Positions 7,027 to 12,213 of a DNA stretch of 12,213 nt are shown piece after piece. The translations under genes and the position numbers were made by a program. This DNA comes from Actinomycetes bacterium. GTDB lineage: Bacteria; Actinomycetota; Acidimicrobiia; Acidimicrobiales; Microtrichaceae. Each line of letters begins with the position of its first letter. Positions within the stretch are counted from its first letter, which is position 1. The notes under the pieces are model-generated. The model did not search any database and was not told the DNA's origin. It saw only the letters and a program-made list of their open reading frames with translations. The DNA is taken from contig JAEZAI010000281.1 of NCBI GenBank assembly GCA_023427825.1, positions 1 through 12,213 on the forward strand, written 5' to 3'.

Positions 7027-8406
7027 TCAGGTGGGGAGCGGGGTGCGGGCCAGGTAGCGCCCGGCGCCGGGCTCACCCACGAAGGCGCCGCGCTCCACGA
7101 CCGGTGCGCCCCGGAGGAACACCGACTCGGCCCAGCCGCGCAGGGTCAGGCCCGCGTACGGGGAGTGGTCGACGTCCATGTGCAGGTCCGACGCGTCCAG
7201 GCCGTGTTCGCGCATGGGGTCCCAGATCACGACGTCGGCGTCGGCACCCACGCGGAGGCTGCCCTTGGCCGGCCACAGCCCGAATGTCCGGGCCGGCGCC
7301 TCGCTGCACAGGCGCACCCAGTCGCTCGCGCGCAGTCGACCGTCGACGACGCCCGCCCACATGAGGGCCATCCTCGTCTCGACGCCGGGCAACCCCTCGG
7401 GGATCTCGGTGAAGTCCCGGCGCCCCTCGGGCCGGCGGTTGGTGCCCGCACGGATGTCCGCGGTGGACCAGGCGGCGTGGTCCGATGCGACCGTGTGGAT
7501 CCAGCCCGCGGCGAGCCCGTACCAGAGCTCCTCGGCGTGCCACGGCTCGCGCAGCGGGGGTGAGCACACGAACGTGTCGCCCGACTCGCCGCCCATCCGC
7601 TCCGTGGACAGGTGCAGGTACTGGGGGCAGGTCTCCACCGTCATGCGGACGCCCCGCTCCTGCGCCTTGCGGACGGCGTCGAGCGCCGGGGCGGACGAGA
7701 TGTGGGGCAGGTAGAGGGGCACGTCGACCATCTCGGCGAGCATGGCGGCACGGGTCGTCGTCTCGGCCTCGAGCACCGCGGGTCGGGCCAGCGACTGCTC
7801 GATCGGGCCGCGTCGCCCGCGCCGGAGCGCCTCGCGCTCGAGCGAGCCGATCGCTCCCCCGTTCTCCGCGTGCACGACGACCACGCCGCCGCGGGCGCCG
7901 ACCGAGCGCAGCACGTCGAGCACCACGCCGTCGTCCACGTTGCGGTCGTCGCGTCCGGACATGCACACCTTGAACGAGGTCACCCCGGCCTCGACGACGG
8001 CGTCGATCTGCGCCTCGTCGATCGGTTCGACGACCGTCAGGTGCAGACCCACGTCGACAGCCGCGGCGTGGGAGTGGCAGCGCCATTCGACGAGCGCGTC
8101 GGTCACGCTCTGGCCCGGGACCGGCGAGACGTACTCCAGCACCGACGTCGTCCCGCCCAGCGCGGCGGCGACCGTCGCCGAGGCCACGCCGTCGGCCACC
8201 TCCGCCCGGCCCACCCGCAGCCGCATGTGGGTGTGGGCGTCCACGCCGCCCGGCACGACCAGCCGGCCGGTGGCGTCGACCACCTCCTCCCGGGGATGGG
8301 GCTCCAGGTCGGCGCCCACCTCGGCGACCCGGCCGTCGGCCGAGACGCGGAGGTCCGCCACTCGGTCCCCGTCGACGTCGACCATCCGACCGCCCCGGAT
8401 CAGCAC
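7027..8406 (-). CDS. Dihydropyrimidinase / D-hydantoinase family enzyme
   Basis: This 459-residue amidohydrolase opens a cyclic amide ring such as dihydrouracil or a hydantoin, using two metal ions. The full metal site is visible: His58 and His60 (DAHTH), Lys146 (TSFKV, expected to be carboxylated), His179 (VVVHAENG), His235 (YLPHISS) and Asp309 (TVASDHAAW). ETCPQYLHL, CSPPLR and GLPGVETRM favour the hydantoinase/dihydropyrimidinase branch over allantoinase. The length is exactly that of the family. The GTG at 8406 was chosen from the conserved N-terminal VLIRGGRMVD and the GGACGGGA ribosome site just upstream. Its start is only 15 bp from that of the divergent thiamine-binding gene. The deaminase and xanthine dehydrogenase genes nearby suggest a nucleobase catabolic setting; the true substrate cannot be read from sequence. 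Confidence 0.9.
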   Translation of the reverse strand: MLIRGGRMVDVDGDRVADLRVSADGRVAEVGADLEPHPREEVVDATGRLVVPGGVDAHTHMRLRVGRAEVADGVASATVAAALGGTTSVLEYVSPVPGQSVTDALVEWRCHSHAAAVDVGLHLTVVEPIDEAQIDAVVEAGVTSFKVCMSGRDDRNVDDGVVLDVLRSVGARGGVVVVHAENGGAIGSLEREALRRGRRGPIEQSLARPAVLEAETTTRAAMLAEMVDVPLYLPHISSAPALDAVRKAQERGVRMTVETCPQYLHLSTERMGGESGDTFVCSPPLREPWHAEELWYGLAAGWIHTVASDHAAWSTADIRAGTNRRPEGRRDFTEIPEGLPGVETRMALMWAGVVDGRLRASDWVRLCSEAPARTFGLWPAKGSLRVGADADVVIWDPMREHGLDASDLHMDVDHSPYAGLTLRGWAESVFLRGAPVVERGAFVGEPGAGRYLARTPLPT

Positions 8407-8421
8407 GGTAGAGTCCCGTCC
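8386..8421 (+). promoter_or_regulatory. Candidate leaderless promoter inside the hydantoinase 5' end
   Basis: TAGAGT at 8409-8414 fits the TANNNT -10 consensus and ends 7 nt before the GTG at 8422. A weak -35 candidate, CCGACC, lies at 8386-8391, 17 bp upstream. The promoter would thus sit partly within the start of the divergent gene. No Shine-Dalgarno sequence precedes the GTG on this strand, which supports a leaderless reading. Confidence 0.4.
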
Positions 8422-8664
8422 GTGCGAGTCGAGGCGGAGTTCACCGTCGAACCGTTCGTGGAGGGCAGTCCCGGACCGCACGTCACCGCGGCCGTCGACG
8501 CCGCCCGGGCGGCGGGCGTCGAGCCCGACATGGGCCCGTTCGGCACCACGGTCGCCGGCGACATCGACGACGTCCTGCGAGCGCTCGGCGAGGCCGTCCG
8601 CGCCGCCACCAAGTCGGGCGCCGAGCGCATCTCGGTGCAGCTGACGGTCGACGGCGCGAGCTGA
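8422..8664 (+). CDS. MTH1187-type thiamine-binding protein (DUF77)
   Basis: This 80-residue protein matches the MTH1187/YkoF-like thiamine-binding family in pattern. It starts VRVEAEFTVEPFVEG, continues with HVTAAVDAARAAGVEPDMGPFGTTVAGDIDDVLRALGEAVRAA, and ends GAERISVQLTVDG. The GPxGTxxxG element and the beta-alpha-beta-beta-alpha-beta order are those of the family, whose members form small ferredoxin-like folds that assemble into oligomers and bind thiamine or its HMP pyrimidine part. It is slightly shorter than the usual 90-100 residues because the C-terminal tail is missing. GTG at 8422 is the only suitable start and gives the family N-terminus. It is divergent from the hydantoinase gene and convergent with the HTH gene. 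A link with breakdown of the pyrimidine ring of thiamine is conceivable but only an inference. Confidence 0.85.
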   Translation: MRVEAEFTVEPFVEGSPGPHVTAAVDAARAAGVEPDMGPFGTTVAGDIDDVLRALGEAVRAATKSGAERISVQLTVDGAS

Positions 8665-8706
8665 GCCGGCGCCGGCTGCGCCCCGAGCAGACCGGCACCG
8701 CACCGG

Positions 8707-8732
8707 ACGCCGGCGGGCGCGCCCGCCGGTGT
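8707..8732. terminator. Strong palindromic hairpin between convergent genes
   Basis: CCGGCGGGCGCGCCCGCCGG at 8710-8729 is a perfect 20-bp palindrome. The stem can extend by A8707-T8732, C8708-G8731 and a G-U pair. It lies between the stops of the thiamine-binding gene (8664) and the HTH gene (8735), the right place for a two-way terminator. There is no T-tract, as is common in high-GC actinobacteria. Confidence 0.6.
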
Positions 8733-8734
8733 GG

Positions 8735-9085
8735 TCACTCCTCGGGTCGGTTGAGGTAGTTGTAGACGGTGAAGCGGCTGACGCCGAGCACCTCGGCGAC
8801 CTGCTCCACGGACTTGCGCAGCGCGAACGCGCCGGCCTCGTTCAGCTGCTTCACGACCCGCTGCTTCTCCACCCGGTCGAGCTCCGCGAGCGGGCGGTCG
8901 TAGGAGCGCTCCACCCGGCTCAGGAACCACTCCACGTCCCGGGGCCGCTCCGGCAGCCGCACGCCACCGACCAGCTCGCCCTCCCACCGGAGCTCGATGT
9001 CGCCGTCGCGCACCTTCTGCACGGGCACCACCTGCGCGCCCAGCGCGTCGGTGAGCGGCTTCACGGCCCTCAACAGTTCGTGCAC
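8735..9085 (-). CDS. Small YheO/DauR-type HTH transcription regulator
   Basis: This is a 116-residue putative DNA-binding protein. The C-terminal half (about 66-112) matches the YheO-like HTH (HTH_22): LDRVEKQRVVKQLNEAGAFALRKSVEQVA followed by VLGVSRFTVYNYLN. The recognition helix is at about 103-112. The N-terminal 60 residues contain a short beta-rich region (ALGAQVVPVQKVRDGDIELRWEGELVGGV) and lack the full PAS-like sensor of longer YheO proteins, so any ligand is unknown. The GTG at 9085 is preceded directly by GGAGAG, too close to be a normal ribosome site, and a TAGGTT -10 ends 6 nt upstream, so a leaderless start is likely. It lies 56 bp downstream of the deaminase gene on the same strand and is a good candidate for local control of the nucleobase genes. 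Confidence 0.8.
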   Translation of the reverse strand: MHELLRAVKPLTDALGAQVVPVQKVRDGDIELRWEGELVGGVRLPERPRDVEWFLSRVERSYDRPLAELDRVEKQRVVKQLNEAGAFALRKSVEQVAEVLGVSRFTVYNYLNRPEE

Positions 9086-9091
9086 CTCTCC

Positions 9092-9097
9092 AACCTA
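9092..9097 (-). promoter_or_regulatory. Candidate -10 (TAGGTT) of the HTH gene
   Basis: Read on the minus strand, TAGGTT fits TANNNT and is separated from the GTG at 9085 by 6 nt (GGAGAG). This spacing implies transcription starting at the start codon. No convincing -35 is visible. Confidence 0.4.
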
Positions 9098-9141
9098 ACG
9101 AAACGTGTCGGACGCGCCGGGATCCCTGGTCGGGCCCCACG

Positions 9142-10218
9142 TCACTTCTCCCCCACCGCTCGGGGGCCGACGGCGGCGCCGTCGACGAGCGGTGATCCGA
9201 CGGCCCGCAGCTCGGCGAACCCCTCGAGGAGCTCGGTGCGCAGCGCGGCCTGCTCGGAGGCCGGGGCGAACGAGGCGTCGAGCGCGTCGAGCACAGCTGC
9301 CTCCAGCTCGTCGAGGTCCGCACCGAGCTCACGGTGCACGGCGAGGAAGTCGTCGGCCACGTCGGTGGACGTCATGCCCGGGTCGTCGGAGTTCAGCGTG
9401 ACCTTCACCCCCGCCCGGCGCTGGTCCATGAACGGGTGGTGGGCCACGTCGGGCACCACCCGGGCGATCAGCACGTTGGACAGGGGGCACGACGTGAGGG
9501 CGATCCCCTCGTCCACCACCCGGGCCGTCAGCTCCGGATCGTCGAGGAGCCGGAACCCGTGGTCGACCCGCTCCACCCCCAGCTGCTCGATCGCCACGCG
9601 GATGTTGTCGGCCGGGCCGTCCTCGCCGGCGTGGCACGTGCGCCGCAGTCCGGCGGCGCCCGCCGCCGCGAAGACCGGGGCGATGGCGGCGTGGTCGATG
9701 CCACGCTCCACGGAGTCGGCGCCGATCCCGACGAGCACGTCGCGGTCCTGCGCCGATGCGAACTCGACGAGCTCCATGGCGGCGGCGGGGCCCGAGGGCT
9801 TGTCCACGTCGAGCACCATCCGGCACCGGATCGGCAGGTCGGCGTGGGCGTCGGCGAGCCCCTGCGACACGCCCTCCCACACGGTCTCGAGCGGCACGCC
9901 GAACGCCATGACGAACGCCGGTGACACGAACATCTCGCGGTACCGCACCCCGGCGGCGACCGCGTCCTGCAGTGCCTCGTAGGTGATCCGGCGGAAGTCG
10001 TCGACGGTCACCAGGCTGCGGCAGACGATCCCGTACACGTCCAGGAACTGGTTGAGGTCCTGGAACTCGAACAGGTCCTCCGGATCGTCGACCGGTAGCT
10101 CCACCCCGTTGCGGCGGGCGAGCTCGGCGATCGTCGCCGCCCTGGCCGCACCCTCCACGTGGCAGTGGAGCTCCACCTTCGGGAGCGCGCGCAGGTGCTC
10201 CTCGGCGGTCATCGTCAT
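9142..10218 (-). CDS. Adenosine deaminase family protein
   Basis: This 358-residue zinc aminohydrolase would deaminate adenosine or a related purine to the 6-oxo form (inosine or hypoxanthine) with release of ammonia. The whole active site is present: His18 and His20 (ELHCHVEGA), His196 and catalytic Glu199 (TCHAGE), His220 (VDHGF), the SCPLSNV loop (243-249), and Asp278-Asp279 (LNSDDPGM). The length is normal. The family also includes adenine and aminofutalosine deaminases, and the sequence alone does not separate these. The first ATG (10218) was chosen because GGAGGAGG lies about 10 nt upstream; ATG 10212 is the alternative. It is divergent from the xanthine dehydrogenase genes, fitting a route from adenosine or adenine to xanthine and urate. 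A hairpin lies in its leader at 10244-10267. Confidence 0.9.
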   Translation of the reverse strand: MTMTAEEHLRALPKVELHCHVEGAARAATIAELARRNGVELPVDDPEDLFEFQDLNQFLDVYGIVCRSLVTVDDFRRITYEALQDAVAAGVRYREMFVSPAFVMAFGVPLETVWEGVSQGLADAHADLPIRCRMVLDVDKPSGPAAAMELVEFASAQDRDVLVGIGADSVERGIDHAAIAPVFAAAGAAGLRRTCHAGEDGPADNIRVAIEQLGVERVDHGFRLLDDPELTARVVDEGIALTSCPLSNVLIARVVPDVAHHPFMDQRRAGVKVTLNSDDPGMTSTDVADDFLAVHRELGADLDELEAAVLDALDASFAPASEQAALRTELLEGFAELRAVGSPLVDGAAVGPRAVGEK

Positions 10219-10243
10219 GTGGCCAGCGCCTCCTCCTCGCAGG

Positions 10244-10267
10244 ACCGGAGGCCGTCGGCCGTCCGGT
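10244..10267 (-). promoter_or_regulatory. Inverted repeat in the deaminase leader
   Basis: ACCGGAGGCC (10244-10253) pairs with GGCC-G-TCCGGT (10257-10267) around a 3-nt loop, with one bulged G. It lies 26-49 nt upstream of the ATG and just above its ribosome site. It may be an operator or a leader hairpin; the GC-rich context makes chance possible. Confidence 0.35.
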
Positions 10268-10311
10268 GCGGACACGGTCCCCGGCCGGCGTGACAGCGGT
10301 GTTTCCTGCCT

Positions 10312-10368
10312 GTGAACATCACTGGGCGCCGTTGACAGAATGTTGAACCCGTCCGGCATCATCAGTCC
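10312..10368 (+). promoter_or_regulatory. Candidate promoter and operator region of the XDH operon
   Basis: TTGACA at 10332-10337 is a perfect -35 consensus. CATCAT at 10357-10362 is a fair -10 (four of six bases) after a 19-bp spacer, and ends 6 nt before the GTG at 10369, implying a leaderless mRNA. GTTGA occurs at 10331-10335 and 10342-10346, one helical turn apart, overlapping the -35. GTGA-ACA-TCAC at 10312-10322 is a small perfect dyad just upstream. These are plausible regulator sites in the 150-bp divergent gap. Confidence 0.45.
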
Positions 10369-11277
10369 GTGGCCGTCATCAGACCGACCTCGATCGCCGA
10401 CGCCTGCGCCGCGCTCGCCGACCATCCCGGCGCGATCCCGATCGCCGGCGGCACCGACCTGATGGTCGAGGTGAACGCCGGCCGCCGTCTGCCGGACACC
10501 GTGGTCAGCCTCGCCGCGGTTCCCGACCTGCGGGGGTGGGACACGCACGTCGACGACGACGGCCGCCGGACGGTCCGAATCGGGGCCGGCACCACCTACA
10601 CCCGGCTCATGGACGCAGGGATCGCGGAGCTCGTCCCCGCGCTGGCGCAGGCGGCGCGCACCGTCGGCTCCCCGCAGATCCGCAACGCCGGGACCATCGG
10701 CGGCAACCTGGCCACCGGCTCCCCCGCCGGCGACACGCTGCCGGTACTCACCGCGCTCGGCGCCGCCGTGGAGCTCGCCGCCGAGTCGGGTTCTCGCACG
10801 GTGCCGGTGACCGAGCTGGTGACCGGCCCCAAGCGGACGGCGCTCCGACCGGGCGAGCTGGTCGTCGCGGTCGAGGTGCCGGTGCTCCGCGGCCCGCAGG
10901 AGTTCCTGAAGGTGGGGACCCGCAGCGCCATGGTGATCTCGGTCGTGTCGCTCGCCGCCGTGGCCGACCTGGACGCCCCCGGGGTGCGGCTGTCGGCCGG
11001 CGCGGCGACGGCCCGACCCACCAGGGCGACGGCCGCCGAGGAGCTGGCCGCCGCCAGGCTCGACTGGCAGGGCCTGGCCGCGGGGTCGCCCCGGGAGCCG
11101 AGCAGGGCCGAGCTCGACGCGGTCGCCGCCGCGGTCCGGGAGTCGGTCGCACCGATCGACGACCACCGCTCCACCGCCGACTACCGGCGCCACGCCGCCG
11201 GCGTGCTGGTGTCCCGGGCGCTGGCCCGGATGTTCGCCAGGTCCACCACCGACCGACGAGGGAGCGCCGCCGCATGA
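10369..11277 (+). CDS. Xanthine dehydrogenase family FAD-binding subunit
   Basis: This 302-residue protein is the FAD subunit of a three-subunit xanthine dehydrogenase-type enzyme and carries electrons from the 2Fe-2S centres to the final acceptor. FAD-binding motifs are clear: PIAGGTDLMVEVN with AGGTDL at 26-31, and GSPQIRNAGTIGGNLATGSPAGDTLPVL with NAGTIGGNL at 106-114. The C-terminal part has the usual CO dehydrogenase flavoprotein C-terminal domain, ending in RHAAGVLVSRAL. The length is normal (about 280-300). GTG at 10369 gives the expected N-terminus (VIRPTSIADACAAL) and lies next to a putative -10; there is no ribosome site. The TGA overlaps the next ATG by 4 nt (ATGA), so the subunits are probably translationally coupled. 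Confidence 0.92.
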   Translation: MAVIRPTSIADACAALADHPGAIPIAGGTDLMVEVNAGRRLPDTVVSLAAVPDLRGWDTHVDDDGRRTVRIGAGTTYTRLMDAGIAELVPALAQAARTVGSPQIRNAGTIGGNLATGSPAGDTLPVLTALGAAVELAAESGSRTVPVTELVTGPKRTALRPGELVVAVEVPVLRGPQEFLKVGTRSAMVISVVSLAAVADLDAPGVRLSAGAATARPTRATAAEELAAARLDWQGLAAGSPREPSRAELDAVAAAVRESVAPIDDHRSTADYRRHAAGVLVSRALARMFARSTTDRRGSAAA

Positions 11278-11825
11278 GCGATCCGGACGAGCAACCGACC
11301 CAGCTCGTGCTGCGCGTGAACGGCCACGACCGGCCCGTACCGGACTCGCTGCCGGGCGAGAGCCTGCTGTTCGTGCTGCGTGAGCGTCTGGGCCTGCCCG
11401 CCGCCAAGGGGGCGTGCGAGCAGGGCGAGTGCGGCTCGTGTTCGGTGCTCGTCGACGGCGAGCTGCTGTGCTCCTGCCTGGTGCTCGCCGAGGCCGCGGC
11501 CGGCCGGGAGGTGACGACCGTCGAGGGGCTCGCCGGCCTGGGCACCGTGTCCGAGACGCCGGCGCGGGCCGAGGACGCGCCGATGACGGACGTGCAGCAG
11601 GCGTTCCTGGACGAAGGCGCCGTGCAGTGCGGCTTCTGCACCCCTGGCCTGGTGGTCGCGGTGCACGACCTGCTCGACGGCATGGCGCCCGAGCAGCTCG
11701 CCGATCCCGACGAGGTGGTGATCCGGGAGGCGATCTCCGGGAACCTGTGCCGCTGCACCGGCTACGGCCGGATCGTGTCCGCTGTGACCGTGGCGGCACG
11801 CCGGCGGGCGGGGGTGGCGGGATGA
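11274..11825 (+). CDS. Xanthine dehydrogenase family 2Fe-2S subunit
   Basis: This 183-residue protein carries two 2Fe-2S clusters that pass electrons from the molybdenum site to FAD. The plant-ferredoxin-type cluster is ligated by Cys48, Cys53, Cys56 and Cys68 (C-x4-C-x2-C-x11-C). The second cluster uses Cys119, Cys122, Cys159 and Cys161 (QCGFCTPG and GNLCRCTGY). An extra Cys66 lies beside Cys68. The N-terminal ten residues are a polar extension; overall length is slightly above the usual 155-170. It overlaps the FAD gene before it and the Mo-subunit gene after it by 4 nt each (ATGA), a tight operon. A GAGGGAG stretch a few codons upstream serves as ribosome site. Confidence 0.95.
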   Translation: MSDPDEQPTQLVLRVNGHDRPVPDSLPGESLLFVLRERLGLPAAKGACEQGECGSCSVLVDGELLCSCLVLAEAAAGREVTTVEGLAGLGTVSETPARAEDAPMTDVQQAFLDEGAVQCGFCTPGLVVAVHDLLDGMAPEQLADPDEVVIREAISGNLCRCTGYGRIVSAVTVAARRRAGVAG

Positions 11826-12213
11826 GCACCGACACGGGCACCACCACGAGCACCACCACCCGCAGCACCGGCCGCGGTCCGCGGGTCGGCGAGAGCGCGC
11901 CCCGGCCCGACGGGCCGCCGAAGGTGCAGGGGCGGTTCGCGTTCTCCTCCGACCTGGTCGCCGAGGGGATGCTCTGGGGCCACACGCTGCGGTCGCCGCA
12001 CCCGCGCGCCCGCATCGTCTCGATCGACACCGGCGACGCGCTCGCGGTGGCCGGTGTGCACGCCGTGCTGACGGCGGAGGACGTCCCCGGCATCAACGCC
12101 TTCGGCCTGGAGAAGGCGGACCAGCCGGTGCTCGCCGTCGACGAGGTCCGCTACACCGGCGAGCCGGTCGCGGTCGTCGCCGCCGACCACCCGATGACCG
12201 CGGAGCTCGCCGC
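11822..12213 (+). CDS. Xanthine dehydrogenase molybdenum subunit, N-terminal part
   Basis: The first 130 codons of the large molybdopterin-binding subunit are present; the gene runs off the right edge. After a Thr/Ser-rich start (residues 2-17) the sequence follows the aldehyde oxidase/xanthine dehydrogenase a/b hammerhead domain: PKVQGRFAFSSDLV, GMLWGHTLRSPHPRARI, VAGVHAVLTAEDVPG, and VRYTGEPVAVVAADHP. FAFSSDL and MLWGHTLRSPHPRARI resemble the PucD-type xanthine dehydrogenase subunit. The gene order FAD, FeS, Mo fits that enzyme class, but the substrate-determining residues lie beyond the window. ATG at 11822 overlaps the stop of the 2Fe-2S gene (ATGA). The Thr-rich leader is unusual for this family and probably disordered. 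Confidence 0.92.
   Translation, partial: MSTDTGTTTSTTTRSTGRGPRVGESAPRPDGPPKVQGRFAFSSDLVAEGMLWGHTLRSPHPRARIVSIDTGDALAVAGVHAVLTAEDVPGINAFGLEKADQPVLAVDEVRYTGEPVAVVAADHPMTAELA

Noticed and set aside
7027..8406. Allantoinase assignment
   Set aside because: The purine setting would fit, but PQYLHL, SFKVCMSG and GLPGVETRM are of the hydantoinase/dihydropyrimidinase type.
10219..12096. N-terminal extension of the deaminase frame across the XDH genes
   Set aside because: The frame stays open only by base composition. The ATG at 10218 has a ribosome site and gives the family N-terminus, and the extension is antisense to clear XDH genes.

Overview
The window is very GC-rich DNA from a probable actinomycete (Actinomycetota). 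The evidence is the strong G/C bias at third codon positions, frequent GTG starts, the SufS/SufU pairing, and a DUF6777-type protein best known from actinobacteria. I cannot fix the genus; an Acidimicrobiia-like lineage is possible but is only an inference. No mobile element, phage gene, CRISPR array, tRNA or rRNA is visible.

Left part (1-4186), mixed small genes. A YnfA-family four-helix membrane protein (116-451) follows a leader with three possible hairpins. It converges on a DUF4184-family membrane protein (496-1323, minus). Divergent from that is an unrecognised 126-residue protein (1405-1785). Next is a 743-residue, membrane-anchored surface protein (1955-4186) that combines a DUF6777-like domain, six propeller-like repeats, a Thr/Ala/Pro linker and a C-terminal domain of unknown type.

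Middle (4187-7026), Fe-S cluster assembly. sufC, sufS and sufU form one transcription unit: sufC and sufS overlap by 4 nt and sufU follows 80 nt later. SufC is the ATPase of the scaffold complex, SufS takes sulfur from cysteine, and SufU is the zinc-dependent sulfur acceptor. sufB and sufD are not here, so the suf genes are split in this genome. Just upstream of sufC is an AT-rich perfect dyad (12-bp arms, 6-bp spacer) that covers a good candidate promoter. It looks like an operator and is the most striking regulatory site in the window. sufU ends in a tandem 17-bp repeat that contains its own stop codon.

Right part (7027-12213), nucleobase and nucleoside breakdown. It holds a dihydropyrimidinase/D-hydantoinase (minus), a small MTH1187-type thiamine-binding protein (plus, its start only 15 bp from the hydantoinase start), a small YheO-type HTH regulator (minus), an adenosine deaminase-family enzyme (minus), and a divergent operon for a three-subunit xanthine dehydrogenase-type molybdenum enzyme (FAD, 2Fe-2S and Mo subunits). 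The Mo subunit runs off the right edge. Together these suggest deamination of purine nucleosides or bases, hydroxylation of the purine ring, and hydrolysis of a cyclic amide (pyrimidine or hydantoin ring), with the HTH protein as a candidate local regulator.

Several genes (sufC, the thiamine-binding gene, the HTH gene, the XDH FAD gene, perhaps the 126-residue gene) have a -10-like hexamer ending only 6-7 nt before the start codon. This is the arrangement expected for leaderless mRNAs. I found no clearly new biological system. The best leads are the sufC operator, the leaderless-start pattern, the split suf operon, the sufU tail repeat and the DUF6777-propeller fusion.
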